Program-made: the position numbers and the translations under genes
Shown here: positions 1-10,986 of the stretch, one piece after another
Layout of the letters: each line of letters begins with the position of its first letter
How positions within the stretch are numbered: position 1 is the first letter of the stretch
From: Modestobacter sp. VKM Ac-2985
GTDB lineage: Bacteria; Actinomycetota; Actinomycetes; Mycobacteriales; Geodermatophilaceae
Assembly (NCBI RefSeq): GCF_026967925.1
Contig: NZ_JAPVBI010000001.1
Span: 1,821,894-1,885,893, forward strand
Length of the DNA stretch: 64,000 nt
Reading direction: 5' to 3'
Notes under the pieces: generated by a model
Databases searched by the model: none
Seen by the model: the letters and a program-made list of their open reading frames with translations, nothing else
What the model was told of the DNA's origin: nothing

Positions 1-60
1 GGCGATCGGCATCCGGTCGAAGCCGTCGTAGCGGGCAGGTGCTGAGGTCTCCGAAGCCAT
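1..60 (-). CDS. 5' end of an unidentified gene running off the left edge
   Basis: An ATG on the minus strand at 58-60 opens a frame that stays open to the window edge and begins MASETSAPARYDGFDRMPIA. Only 20 codons are visible, so the product cannot be named. It would be divergent from rpe, with 148 bp between the two starts. No clear Shine-Dalgarno sequence is present; a TAGCGG about 10 bp upstream could be a -10 box of a leaderless transcript. The call rests on open frame, position and plausible composition only. Confidence 0.35.
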   Translation of the reverse strand, partial: MASETSAPARYDGFDRMPIA

Positions 61-208
61 GGGGGAGCCGCTACCCGGTCGTGCGCCACGGACACGTCCG
101 CAGCCCGGTCCGCCGAGTGCCGAACGGTGACGGGCGCGGTCACCCCGCCGGCCGGCAGCGGCACGGTCGCCCGGCCAGGGCGCTGAGGGCGGCCCCTACG
201 ATCACCGG

Positions 209-874
209 GTGTCCCGGGAACCCATGATCGCGCCCAGCCTGCTGTCCGCGGACTTCGCCCGGCTCGCCGACGAGGTGCAGCGGATCGCCGACGCCGACTG
301 GGTGCACGTCGACGTCATGGACGCCCACTTCGTGCCCAACCTGACCCTGGGGCTGCCGGTGGTGCAGGCGATCCAGGCGGTCAGCCCGGTGCCGCTGGAC
401 TGCCACCTGATGATCGACGACCCGGAGCGGTGGGCCCCCGGCTACGCCGAGGCCGGGGCGCGCAACGTCACCGTGCACGCCGAGGCCTGCACCGACCCGC
501 GCGCCGTGGCCCGCGACCTCAAGGCCGCCGGCGCGCTCGCGGGGCTGGCGCTGAAGCCGGGCACGCCGCTGGAGGACTACCTCGACGTGCTGCCGGAGTT
601 CGACACCCTGCTGGTGATGACGGTCGAGCCGGGCTTCGGCGGGCAGTCGTTCATGCCCGAGGTGCTGCCCAAGGTGCGCGAGGCCCGGCGGCTGGTCGAG
701 GCCGGTCACCTCCGGCTGTTCCTGGAGGTCGACGGCGGGATCAACGCCGACACCATCGAGCAGGCCGCCGAGGCCGGGGCCGACGTCTTCGTCGCGGGCT
801 CGGCCGTCTACGGCGCCGAGGACCCCGCCCGGGCGATCGCCGCCCTGCGGGCCCAGGCCGCGCGCGCCCGGTGA
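209..874 (+). CDS. rpe: ribulose-phosphate 3-epimerase
   Basis: Interconverts ribulose 5-phosphate and xylulose 5-phosphate in the cytosolic pentose phosphate pathway; ribulose 5-phosphate is also a riboflavin precursor. The 221 aa length is normal for this TIM-barrel family. Visible signatures are the N-terminal [13 protein letters not shown], the metal-ligand regions [12 protein letters not shown] and [14 protein letters not shown], and the phosphate-binding end EVDGGIN followed by FVAGSAVYG. The GTG at 209 is the longest start; an ATG at 224 would also keep the whole domain. Its TGA overlaps the ribD start by 4 nt (GTGA), so it heads the rib operon and is probably co-translated with it. 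Confidence 0.95.
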   Translation: MSREPMIAPSLLSADFARLADEVQRIADADWVHVDVMDAHFVPNLTLGLPVVQAIQAVSPVPLDCHLMIDDPERWAPGYAEAGARNVTVHAEACTDPRAVARDLKAAGALAGLALKPGTPLEDYLDVLPEFDTLLVMTVEPGFGGQSFMPEVLPKVREARRLVEAGHLRLFLEVDGGINADTIEQAAEAGADVFVAGSAVYGAEDPARAIAALRAQAARAR

Positions 875-1926
875 ACGCCGCCGAGCAGGCGGCGATGGCC
901 CGGGCACGGGAGCTGGGGCTGCGGGTGCTGGGCACCACCAGCCCGAACCCGCCGGTCGGTGCGGTCGTGCTGGACGCCGCCGGCGCCGTCGTGGGAGAGG
1001 GGGCGACCTCCCCGCCGGGTGGCCCGCACGCCGAGGTGCACGCCCTGGCCCAGGCCGGTGAGCGGGCCCGCGGGGGCACCGCCGTGGTCACGCTGGAACC
1101 CTGCGCGCACACCGGGCGCACCGGGCCCTGCGCGGATGCGCTGATCGCCGCCGGGGTCGCCCGGGTCGTCGTCGCCGTCCCCGAGCCGACCCGGCTCGCC
1201 ACCGGGGGCGCGGACCGGCTGCGTGCGGCCGGGGTCGACCTCGAGCTGGGCGCGGAGCAGGCCGCGGCCGCCGAGGGAGCCCTGGCCGGCTGGCTCACCG
1301 GCGTGCGCGAGCACCGGCCGCAGGTGGTCTGGAAGGTCGCCACGACCCTCGACGGGCGGGTCGCGGCCGCCGACGGCACCAGCCGCTGGATCACCGGGCC
1401 CCAGGCCCGGGCCGCCGTGCACGAGCTGCGGGCGACCTGCGACGCGGTGCTCGTCGGGTCCGGGACGGCGCTCGCCGACGACCCGCAGCTCACCGTCCGC
1501 GACGCCGAGGGCCGCCCCGCCGTCCGCCAGCCGTTGCGCGTGGTGCTGGACCGCCGCGGCCGGGTGCCGGCCACCGCCCGGGTGCACGACGGCGCCGCAC
1601 CCACGCTGGTCAGCCGGGCGGCCACGCCGGCTGCGCTGCTGGCCGAGCTGTTCGGCTCCGGCGTCCGCCGGGTGCTGCTGGAGGGCGGCCCGACGCTGGC
1701 CGCCGCCTTCCTCGCCGCCGGCCTGGTCGACGAGGCCGTGGTGCACGTCGCGCCGACCCTGCTGGGCGCTGGCGCCGGCATGGTGGGCGGCCTGGGAATC
1801 AGCACGATCACCGATGCGCTGCACCTGCAGGTCACCGACGTCACCCGCATGGGCGGGGACGTGCAGATCCGGTTGCGGCCCACCGGGCACACTGGGCGGG
1901 CACTGTCGACCGGCGGAGGGAGCTGA
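871..1926 (+). CDS. ribD: bifunctional riboflavin deaminase/reductase RibD
   Basis: Carries out the second and third steps of riboflavin synthesis: deamination of the GTP-derived pyrimidine and NADPH reduction of its ribosyl side chain. The N-terminal cytidine-deaminase-like domain shows the zinc and catalytic motifs HAEVHAL and [11 protein letters not shown]. The C-terminal reductase domain (from about residue 145) shows [21 protein letters not shown] and the [13 protein letters not shown] region. The 351 aa length fits a full two-domain enzyme. The GTG at 871 is chosen because it overlaps the rpe stop (GTGA); an internal ATG at 895 is less likely. The stop is one base from the riboflavin synthase start. 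Confidence 0.95.
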   Translation: MNAAEQAAMARARELGLRVLGTTSPNPPVGAVVLDAAGAVVGEGATSPPGGPHAEVHALAQAGERARGGTAVVTLEPCAHTGRTGPCADALIAAGVARVVVAVPEPTRLATGGADRLRAAGVDLELGAEQAAAAEGALAGWLTGVREHRPQVVWKVATTLDGRVAAADGTSRWITGPQARAAVHELRATCDAVLVGSGTALADDPQLTVRDAEGRPAVRQPLRVVLDRRGRVPATARVHDGAAPTLVSRAATPAALLAELFGSGVRRVLLEGGPTLAAAFLAAGLVDEAVVHVAPTLLGAGAGMVGGLGISTITDALHLQVTDVTRMGGDVQIRLRPTGHTGRALSTGGGS

Positions 1927-1927
1927 G

Positions 1928-2541
1928 GTGTTCACCGGCATCGTGGAAGAGCTCGGCACCCTGGTCGTGCGCGAGGACGGCGCGGACAGCGCCGTGCTGC
2001 GCATCCGGGCACGCAAGGCCCTGCAGGACGTCGCGCTGGGCGACTCGATCGCGGTCAACGGCGTCTGCCTGACCGTCACCGGCGTCGAACCCGCCCCCGA
2101 CGGCAGCGGCGTGTGGAGCACCGACGTGATGGCCGAGACCCTGCGCCGCAGCAGCCTCGGCACCACCGGCTCCGGTGACCGGGTCAACCTCGAACGCGCC
2201 GTCACCCCGCAGACCCGGCTGGGCGGCCACATCGTCCAGGGCCACGTCGACGGCGTCGGCACCGTGGTCTCCCGCACCCCCGGCGACGACTGGGAGGTCG
2301 TGCGGATCGCCGTCCCCACCGAGCTCGCGCGCTACGTGGTGGAGAAGGGCTCGATCACCGTCGACGGCGTCTCGCTCACCGTGAGCGCGCTCGCCGACCA
2401 CCCCGAGCCCTGGTTCGAGGTCAGCCTCATCCCCACCACGCTGCGCGAGACCACCCTGGGCGACCGCGCCCCCGGTGACCGGGTCAACCTGGAGGTGGAC
2501 GTCATCGCCAAGTACGTCGAACGACTGTTGGGAGCACGCCG

Positions 2542-2545
<4 letters not shown>
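1928..2545 (+). CDS. ribE: riboflavin synthase alpha subunit
   Basis: Dismutates two molecules of 6,7-dimethyl-8-ribityllumazine into riboflavin and the pyrimidine that RibH re-uses. The 205 aa protein begins with the classic FTGIVEELG and shows the duplicated lumazine-binding barrel: each half has a GDS(I)AVNGVCLTV or [13 protein letters not shown] motif followed by an ET.R.(T/S)LG and GDRVNLE block. GTG at 1928 lies one base after the ribD stop, and the stop overlaps ribBA by ATGA. This is the fourth enzyme activity of the pathway encoded in this operon. Confidence 0.95.
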
Positions 2546-4692
<2,147 letters not shown>

Positions 4693-4750
4693 GCAAGGAC
4701 CCCCTTCTCCTCACCCCTCGCAAGCTCGGGGCGAGCCTCTGAAGGGGGCC
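4693..4750 (+). repeat. Structured 3' element, copy 1 (behind hisE stop)
   Basis: Starts at the hisE TGA and can fold as an outer 8-bp stem, CCCCCTTC (4700-4707) with GAAGGGGG (4741-4748). Inside it sits a hairpin GCTCG-GGG-CGAGC (4724-4736). A second copy in the same relation to a stop codon follows the helicase gene (52540-52597, minus strand). Of 50 aligned bases, 44 match, and the outer stem differs by compensating changes. This suggests a conserved RNA fold such as a terminator or 3'-end stabiliser. No U-tract follows, so a classical intrinsic terminator is not certain. Confidence 0.7.
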
Positions 4751-4786
4751 GACGGTGCCACCCCCGGGTTCAAAGGAGCTGTTTCT

Positions 4787-5653
4787 GTGCTGCGCGTTGC
4801 CGTGCCCAACAAGGGTGTCCTCAGCGAGCCCGCGGCCGCGATGCTGGCCGAGAGCGGGTACCGGCAGCGGCGCACCTCCAGCGAGCTGGCGGTGTACGAC
4901 CCGGAGAACGACACCGAGTTCTTCTACCTGCGCCCTCGCGACATCGCGATCTACGTCGCGGCCGGCACGCTGGACGTCGGCATCACCGGGCGCGACATGC
5001 TGCTGGAGACCACCCCGCCCGAGGGTGGCGACGCGGTGGCGGCCGAGGTGATGCCCCTGGGCTTCGGCCGGTCGTCGTTCCGCTTCGCCAGCCCGGCGGA
5101 GTCCCCGGTCGACGAGGTGGCGAAGCTGGAGGGCAAGCGGATCGCCACCGCCTACCCGGGGCTGCTGCAGCGCTTCCTGGACGAGACGGGCATGAAGGCC
5201 GCCGTGGTCAAGCTCGACGGCGCCGTGGAGACCGCCTGCCGGCTCGGCGTCGCCGACGCCGTCTGCGACGTGGTGGAGACCGGCACGACGCTGCGTGCGG
5301 CCGGGCTGCGGATCATCGGCGACCCGGTGCTGGCCAGCGAGGCCGTGCTCGTCGGCCGGGCCGGGGCCGACGAGGTGCCGGCGGTCGCGCAGCTGCGTCG
5401 CCGGCTGCAGGGCGTCCTGGTCGCCCGGCGGTACGTGATGCTCGACTACGACTGCCCCAACGACCTGCTGGCTCAGGCCACGGCCCGCACCCCGGGGTTG
5501 GAGGGGCCGACGGTGAGCCCGCTGCAGACGCCGGGCTGGTCGGCCGTGCGGGCGATGGTTCGCAAGGAGGACACCAACCGGGTGATGGACGAGCTGTGGG
5601 AGCTCGGCGCGCGGGCGATCCTGGTCACCAGCATCGCTGCGTCCCGCATCTGA
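4787..5653 (+). CDS. hisG: ATP phosphoribosyltransferase (long form)
   Basis: Catalyses the first, feedback-controlled step of histidine synthesis from ATP and PRPP. GTG 4787 follows AAGGAG and gives a protein beginning VLRVAVPNKGVLSEP. The periplasmic-binding-like catalytic lobes include YLRPRDIAIYVAAGTLDVGI, KRIATAYPGLLQRFL and the PRPP loop DAVCDVVETGTTLRAAGL. The C-terminal third (from about residue 210) carries the ACT-like histidine-binding domain ending in GARAILVTSIAASRI. The 288 aa length marks the long, HisZ-independent form. It is the last gene of the rib-his run, 94 bp after hisE; the spacer holds a structured repeat. Confidence 0.95.
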   Translation: MLRVAVPNKGVLSEPAAAMLAESGYRQRRTSSELAVYDPENDTEFFYLRPRDIAIYVAAGTLDVGITGRDMLLETTPPEGGDAVAAEVMPLGFGRSSFRFASPAESPVDEVAKLEGKRIATAYPGLLQRFLDETGMKAAVVKLDGAVETACRLGVADAVCDVVETGTTLRAAGLRIIGDPVLASEAVLVGRAGADEVPAVAQLRRRLQGVLVARRYVMLDYDCPNDLLAQATARTPGLEGPTVSPLQTPGWSAVRAMVRKEDTNRVMDELWELGARAILVTSIAASRI

Positions 5654-5672
5654 CCCGGGCAGACTGGCGGGC

Positions 5673-6137
5673 ATGCGCCGCGCCGTCCTGCTGTCCCTGG
5701 CCGTCCCGCTGATGCTGCTCGCCGCGTGCGGCACCGCGGACGACGCCGGCCAGGCGGTCGGCTCCTCGACGACACCGGCGACCTCGTCGGACCCGGCCAC
5801 CACCACTCCCGGGGACGCCATCGGCGACCTGGTGGTCGAGTACGACCCGGGCGAGGGCGCGCCGGTGGAGCGTCACACCCTCACCTGCGCAGGCACTGTC
5901 GAAGGCGACCTCCCCGACGCCGAGGCGGCCTGCGAGCACCTGGGGGAGCTCGAGGAGCCGTTCGCCCCGGTGCCGGACGACGCGATCTGCACCCAGCAGT
6001 ACGGCGGGCCCCAGACGGCGCACGTCACCGGCGTGTGGCGGGGCGAACCCGTCGACCTCCAGCTCTCCCGCACCGACGGCTGTCGGATCGCGCAGTGGGA
6101 CCGGCTCGGGCCGCTGCTCCCGGGGCCGGCCGGCTGA
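5673..6137 (+). CDS. small secreted lipoprotein, function unknown
   Basis: The 154 aa product starts with a signal peptide of type II: MRR, a hydrophobic stretch, then lipobox LLAAC with the acylated Cys near residue 19. A Ser/Thr/Pro-rich linker (to about residue 45) follows. The mature part has four cysteines that could pair as two disulfides. The region resembles small subtilisin-inhibitor-like or SSI-type folds in size and cysteine spacing, but I cannot confirm this. It lies 19 bp after hisG and converges on the DUF2877 gene, with a strong hairpin spanning its stop codon. Confidence 0.75.
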   Translation: MRRAVLLSLAVPLMLLAACGTADDAGQAVGSSTTPATSSDPATTTPGDAIGDLVVEYDPGEGAPVERHTLTCAGTVEGDLPDAEAACEHLGELEEPFAPVPDDAICTQQYGGPQTAHVTGVWRGEPVDLQLSRTDGCRIAQWDRLGPLLPGPAG

Positions 6138-6149
6138 CCGGCCGGCCCC
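6122..6149. terminator. Perfect 12-bp hairpin between convergent genes
   Basis: GGGGCCGGCCGG (6122-6133) and CCGGCCGGCCCC (6138-6149) are exact complements with loop CTGA. The loop contains the lipoprotein stop codon. It sits 7 bp from the end of the converging DUF2877 gene, so it could stop transcription from both sides. No T-run is present on either side. Confidence 0.6.
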
Positions 6150-6155
6150 CACCGG

Positions 6156-7151
6156 TCAGCGGGGCCGGCTGGTCCGGTCGACGAGGTCGATCGCGGTGCA
6201 CAGCCCCAGCGCCATCGCCCGCCCGCTGGTCGAGCCGGTGGCCAGCAGGGTGGTGATCGCCGGTGCGAGCGCACCGTGGCCGACCAGGCCCCGCAGCACG
6301 GCCGCGAACTCCCCGCTGACCCGGCCGGCCGCGGCATGCCGCAACAGCGCCCGGGACAGCTCGGTCGTGCGCCCGGCGGCCAGCCCGGTCACGCCGGCGC
6401 CGAAGCGCTCGGCGGCAGGGTGCCCCAGCAGCACGAGGCCGGCGGTGACGCCGGCCAGCACGTCGTCGCCGGCAGGGGTGAGGCCGGGGCCCAGCCCGAT
6501 CAGCCGGGTCGCGGTGCGCAGCGCGGCGTCGACGTCGGCCCGGCGGACGGCGCCGCGCAGCGCGGCCAGCGGACCGCTGGGACCGCTGGGCAGGCCGGGG
6601 AGGACGAACGCGCTGTGCGGCACGCCCTCGCCGTAGAGGGCCGAGCGGAGCTGACGGACCCCCTCGGGGAGCAGCGCCGGGCGCGCGGTGGGCAGCTTGG
6701 GCCGCGGGTCCCACCACGCGGCAGCGCTGATGGTCAGGTCGCCGACGGTCAACCGGCCGCCGCCCAGCCGGGCGGGGGCTCCGCTGGGCACCGAGACCAG
6801 CGGCCGGCCGTTGGAGGGCCGGAAGAGCACGCAGCCCAGCGGCAGCCGGGCGGCGTCGGAGGTCAGCACGCCCACCACGTCGGGACCCTGCGGGGTCTGC
6901 ACGGTCAGGTACACCGCTGCCGGGACCGACAGCAGGACCCGCGCCGACCGGACCGGCCCCCGCAGCAGGTCGGCGATGCCGGTGCTGGCCTGGGCGGGCA
7001 CCGAGGCGCCGGACGCCCGGGCGCCGGCTGCTGCGGACTCACGTGGCAGGGGGATGGTCGGGACGCCGGCCCGGGCGGCGCGCCCGGTGCTGATGTCGTC
7101 GGGGGTCGTGTCCCGGCCGTGGCCGCCGGTGCTCTCGTCGATGGTGCGCAT
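6156..7151 (-). CDS. DUF2877 (AllH-like) protein
   Basis: The hallmark LIGLGPGLTPAGDDVLAGV near residue 245 identifies DUF2877, the family of E. coli YlbF/AllH. That protein takes part in oxamate carbamoyltransferase activity at the end of anaerobic allantoin breakdown. The N-terminal 60 residues are low-complexity and not part of the domain. A strong GGTGGAGGG ribosome site precedes ATG 7151. It is divergent from a PucR regulator and near a nucleobase permease, which supports a role in purine or pyrimidine nitrogen use. The partner subunits FdrA and YlbE are not in the window, so the reaction here is open. Confidence 0.75.
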   Translation of the reverse strand: MRTIDESTGGHGRDTTPDDISTGRAARAGVPTIPLPRESAAAGARASGASVPAQASTGIADLLRGPVRSARVLLSVPAAVYLTVQTPQGPDVVGVLTSDAARLPLGCVLFRPSNGRPLVSVPSGAPARLGGGRLTVGDLTISAAAWWDPRPKLPTARPALLPEGVRQLRSALYGEGVPHSAFVLPGLPSGPSGPLAALRGAVRRADVDAALRTATRLIGLGPGLTPAGDDVLAGVTAGLVLLGHPAAERFGAGVTGLAAGRTTELSRALLRHAAAGRVSGEFAAVLRGLVGHGALAPAITTLLATGSTSGRAMALGLCTAIDLVDRTSRPR

Positions 7152-7321
7152 GTGCCCTCCACCCGTGCGGTCGACGGGCGACGCCTGCAGCGGGGCCCGT
7201 CCCGGTCTGGCTCTCCCCGCCGGGACGCCGGGCCACCCGTCGATCGACGGAGCCGCCTACCATCCGAGCCGGGACACAGGACCGGGGGCTCGAACCTGGT
7301 GGCGCGTCCCCCGTGCCTGTA

Positions 7322-7336
7322 TGGCGATTGTCGCCA
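7322..7336. promoter_or_regulatory. Candidate operator between DUF2877 gene and pucR
   Basis: The 265 bp divergent spacer contains TGGCGA-TTG-TCGCCA, a perfect inverted repeat with 6-bp arms and a 3-bp spacer, about 80 bp before the pucR start. Position suggests a binding site for the PucR protein or another regulator. I see no other strong palindrome in this spacer. Function is inferred from symmetry and place only. Confidence 0.4.
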
Positions 7337-7416
7337 AGCGTGCCTTCTGCCGTCCAGAGACGTCTGACAGAATCTCGCACAGCAGGCTCGTGCACGGTGT
7401 TTTGGGGGAACGTACA

Positions 7417-9378
7417 GTGACTGAACGTGATTCGTCCGTGACTTACGCTTCACACAGCGACCGGGTGGCTACTTTCAGTACCATCCCTGCGTCGGCCGAG
7501 CCGGTCCTCTCCCAGCTCCCGCCGGCCGATCGGACCGCCCTGCAGGACAGCATGGGCCTGACGGTCGACCAGCTCCTGCAGCTGCCAGGGCTGACCGGCG
7601 CGCTCGTGGTCGGCGGGGCCACCGGCACCCGCCGGATCGTCCGGCACGTCGCCGTGGAGGACCCTGCCGACCCCGTCGCGGGTGCCGGCCCCGACCTGCT
7701 CGTCGTCCTCGGTGCCCGGCTCCCCAGCGGCGACCCGGCGCAGAGCCGTGCGCTGATCGAGCGGCTGCACCAGGCCGGCAGCGGTGCGCTCGCCTACCGC
7801 TCGGAGGCCGGTTCGGGCAACCCGGCCGGCGACGTCCCCGCCGAGCTGCTCGCCGAGGCCGACCGCCGCGGCTTCCCGGTGCTCGCCCTGCCCGCGCGGG
7901 CCCGGCTGGACGAGGTGGTCGCCGAGGTGCTCGGCGCCATCATCGACAAGCAGACCCAGGCGCTGAGCCTCGCCAACCGGATGCACAACCAGTTCATCGA
8001 CGTGGCGCTGTCCGGCGGGGGGCTGTCCGAGGTCACCACCCAGGTGTCCACCTTCCTCGCCGGAGCCGCCGTGCTCGGCCTGGGCCCGGACCGCGAGGTC
8101 GCCACCCATGCCGGCCCGCCGGAGGAGGTCACCGAGATCCGCGACTGGCTGTGGCTGCTCGACGCCGCGGCCGACGACGCGTTCGCCGACCTCACCCCCT
8201 CCCGTCGGCTGTCGGGCAACCGCGCCGACCAGAGCGTGGTCACCCCCGCCGACGTGCTCGCCGACGCCGATCTCTCGCCGGCCGACGGCATCCTGCTGGT
8301 GCCCGGGCACCACGAGCTGCCGGGCGGGATCGGGGAGTACGCGGTGGCGCCGATCATGGCCGGTGACCAGCGGCACGGCTGGCTGGTCGCGGTGAACCGG
8401 CACGGCCCGATGCTGCTGGGTGCCGGTGCGGTCCTCGAGCAGGCCGCGGTCATCGCCGCGCTGTCGGAGATCCGCTCGCAGGCGGTGCACTCGGTGGAGC
8501 TGCGGTTCCAGGGCGACATGGTGCGCCGGCTGGTCGGCGGCACCTTCGCGCACACCGAGCGGGCGCTCGCCTACGCGCGCTCGTTCGGCTGGCGGCTCGA
8601 CGGGCCGGTCGTCGTCCTGGTGACCGCCACCGAGACGGTGGCCGACGCCGGTGCGGACCCGACCCGGGCGCTGGACGTGCTGGACCGGTTGGCCGACGGC
8701 TGGCGGGCCGCGGTCGACAGCGAGGTCGCCGGCGCCGCGGTCGCCGGGCTCGCCACCGAGATCGTCACCGTGCTCCCGCTGGACGGGCGCACGCCCGAGG
8801 AGCTCTCGAGCCTGGTCGCCTCGGTGACCGCCCGGGTGAACGCCCGGTTGCGCCGGGTGGGCCGGCTCCTGGGCACCGGGATCGGCCGGCCGGCCGAGTC
8901 GCTGTCGGCGCTGGGCGAGGCCTACCAGCAGTCCCAGCGCGCCCTCGTGGTCGGGCAGGAGATCCACGGCGGCCACGCGGTCACCCACTTCGACCAGCTC
9001 GGCGTCTTCCGGCTGCTGTCGCTGATCCCGGACAGCAACGAACTGCGCTCCTACGTCGACGAGGTGCTCGGCACCCTCGCCGACTCCTCCGACGCGGACG
9101 CGATGGACCTGCGGGAGACCCTGCGGGTGCTGCTGGAGACCAACCTCAACGTCGCGGAGTCCGCCCGCCGGCTGCACTTCCACTACAACACGATGCGGTA
9201 CCGGATCGGCAAGCTGGAGCGGCTGCTCGGTCCCTTCACCACCGACCCCACGCTGCGGCTGAACCTGCTGCTCGCACTGCACGCCGCCCGCATCCGCGGG
9301 CTGGACCAGCCGCACCGGCCGCCGGTGGAGAGCGTGGTCGCCGCCGTCCTGGACGACGGGCTCGAGTCACTGGTGTGA
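7417..9378 (+). CDS. PucR-family transcriptional regulator
   Basis: A 653 aa regulator of the PucR/CdaR class, which usually senses purine-catabolism or related metabolites. The N-terminal PucR domain (about residues 45-170) shows LTVDQLLQLPGL and a Rossmann-like region; the middle part is the GGDEF-like CdaR sensor. The C-terminal helix-turn-helix (HTH_30, about residues 565-625) shows LRVLLETNLNVAESARRL and FHYNTMRYRIGKLERLLG. GTG 7417 follows GGGGGAA at good distance; a start at ATG 7551 would only remove a non-domain leader. It probably controls the divergent DUF2877 gene and the downstream permease. Confidence 0.88.
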   Translation: MTERDSSVTYASHSDRVATFSTIPASAEPVLSQLPPADRTALQDSMGLTVDQLLQLPGLTGALVVGGATGTRRIVRHVAVEDPADPVAGAGPDLLVVLGARLPSGDPAQSRALIERLHQAGSGALAYRSEAGSGNPAGDVPAELLAEADRRGFPVLALPARARLDEVVAEVLGAIIDKQTQALSLANRMHNQFIDVALSGGGLSEVTTQVSTFLAGAAVLGLGPDREVATHAGPPEEVTEIRDWLWLLDAAADDAFADLTPSRRLSGNRADQSVVTPADVLADADLSPADGILLVPGHHELPGGIGEYAVAPIMAGDQRHGWLVAVNRHGPMLLGAGAVLEQAAVIAALSEIRSQAVHSVELRFQGDMVRRLVGGTFAHTERALAYARSFGWRLDGPVVVLVTATETVADAGADPTRALDVLDRLADGWRAAVDSEVAGAAVAGLATEIVTVLPLDGRTPEELSSLVASVTARVNARLRRVGRLLGTGIGRPAESLSALGEAYQQSQRALVVGQEIHGGHAVTHFDQLGVFRLLSLIPDSNELRSYVDEVLGTLADSSDADAMDLRETLRVLLETNLNVAESARRLHFHYNTMRYRIGKLERLLGPFTTDPTLRLNLLLALHAARIRGLDQPHRPPVESVVAAVLDDGLESLV

Positions 9379-9487
9379 GCCGGCGGCGTGTCCGCGGTGT
9401 TGCGGCGCCGTTCACCTGCCGGTCCGTGATGGGAACGTGTCCAGGACCCCCTGGTGTGATCAACGGACTTCTGCCACTGTCCGATAC

Positions 9488-9499
9488 CTCAGCGCTGAG
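9488..9499. promoter_or_regulatory. 12-bp palindrome upstream of NCS2 permease
   Basis: CTCAGCGCTGAG is fully symmetric and lies 32 bp before the permease start, close to where a promoter or operator would be. The 153 bp gap holds no gene. A link to the PucR protein encoded just upstream is a guess. Confidence 0.3.
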
Positions 9500-9531
9500 C
9501 TACCTGTTCGGCGGAGCTGCGAGGAGGACCG

Positions 9532-10974
9532 ATGGCGTTCGGCTGGAAGCTCTACGGGGACGGGAAGACCCCACCGCTGGGTGAGGCGGTGGCGCCCGAC
9601 GAGCGGCTGTCCTGGCCGTTGACCGTCGGCATCGGCGCGCAACACGTGGTCGCCATGTTCGGCGCCACGTTCGTCTTCCCGCTCATCATGGGGCTGGACG
9701 CCAACCTGGCGATCATGATGAGCGGGATCGCCACGATCATCTTCCTGCTCATCGTGCAGGGGAAGGTGCCCTCCTACCTGGGCACCAGCGCCGCGTTCGT
9801 CGGCGGCGTCGCGGCGGTCCGCGCCCAGGGCGGGGACAGCTCCGACGTGGTCGGCGCGATCCTCGTCTCCGGCATCGTGCTCGCGCTGGTCGGGCTGCTG
9901 ATCCAGGCCGCGGGTGTGACCGTGGTGAACCGGGTGCTGCCCCCGGCGGTGACCGGCGCGGTGGTCCTGCTCATCGGCTTCAACCTCGCGCCCGTCGCCG
10001 CGGGCCTGTACTGGCCGCAGGACCAGTGGGTCGCGCTGGCGACCATGGCGTTCGTCATCTTGGTCTCGCTGGCGCTGCGCGGCTTCTGGGCCCGGATCTC
10101 GATCCTGCTCGGCCTGCTCTTCGGCTACCTGCTCTCCCTGCTGCTGGACACCTTCTCCCAGGCGGTCACCTACGACGCCGCCGGTGTGGGGACCGCGCAC
10201 GACCGCGTCGACCTCAGCGGCGTCGGCGACGCCGCGTGGTTCGGGCTCCCCGAGCTCACCGCACCCTCGTTCTCGGTCAACTTCGCGCTGCTGGTGCTCC
10301 CCGCGGTGATCGCGCTGGTCGCGGAGAACGCCGGCCACGTCAAGGCGGTCGGCGAGATGACCAAGCGCGACCTGGACCCGGTGCTCGGCCGGGCGGTCTT
10401 CGCCGACGGTGCCGCCACCGTGGTCGCCACCTCGGTCGGTGGCTCCCCGACCACCACCTACGCGGAGAACATCGGCGTCATGGCCGCCACCCGGGTCTAC
10501 TCGACCGCGGCCTACTACGTCGCCGCGCTGGTGGCGATCATGCTCGGGCTGGTGCCCAAGTTCGGCGCCATCGTCAACGCCACCCCCGGTGCGGTGCTCG
10601 GCGGGATCACCGTCGTCCTCTACGGGATGATCGGCCTGCTCGGCGCCAAGATCTGGAAGGAGAACCGGGTCGACTTCGCCAACCCGATCAACCTGGTGCC
10701 CCTGGCGGCCGGGATCATCATCGGCATCGGCGACGTCCAGCTGCGGTTCAGCAGCGAGTACTCCATCGGTGGCATCGCGCTGGGCACGATCGTCGCCGTC
10801 GTCGGCTGGCACGTCGCCCGCATGCTGGCCCCGGCGGAGATGAAGGCGTCGCTGTACCAGGAGGGTGGCTTCGCCGCCGGCACCGGCCCGGCGCTGGGGG
10901 CTGCCGGGAGTCACAACACGGACCCGGGTGGGCCCGACCCCTCCGACGTCGACCGGGTCAACCGGACCCGCTGA
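9532..10974 (+). CDS. NCS2-family uracil/nucleobase permease
   Basis: Integral membrane symporter of the nucleobase-cation (UraA/PyrP-like) group, 480 aa with about 14 membrane segments. GIGAQHVVAMFGATFVFP at the start, ALVAENAGHVKAVGEM in the centre and GGSPTTTYAENIGVMA later are the UraA substrate-site signatures; the Glu of AENAG and the Glu of YAENIG are the base-binding residues. These fit uracil more than xanthine. GAGGAGG lies before ATG 9532. A soluble tail of about 40 residues rich in Gly/Pro/Asp ends the protein. The pucR gene directly upstream suggests nitrogen-linked control. Confidence 0.9.
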   Translation: MAFGWKLYGDGKTPPLGEAVAPDERLSWPLTVGIGAQHVVAMFGATFVFPLIMGLDANLAIMMSGIATIIFLLIVQGKVPSYLGTSAAFVGGVAAVRAQGGDSSDVVGAILVSGIVLALVGLLIQAAGVTVVNRVLPPAVTGAVVLLIGFNLAPVAAGLYWPQDQWVALATMAFVILVSLALRGFWARISILLGLLFGYLLSLLLDTFSQAVTYDAAGVGTAHDRVDLSGVGDAAWFGLPELTAPSFSVNFALLVLPAVIALVAENAGHVKAVGEMTKRDLDPVLGRAVFADGAATVVATSVGGSPTTTYAENIGVMAATRVYSTAAYYVAALVAIMLGLVPKFGAIVNATPGAVLGGITVVLYGMIGLLGAKIWKENRVDFANPINLVPLAAGIIIGIGDVQLRFSSEYSIGGIALGTIVAVVGWHVARMLAPAEMKASLYQEGGFAAGTGPALGAAGSHNTDPGGPDPSDVDRVNRTR

Positions 10975-10986
10975 CCTCGCACCCAC

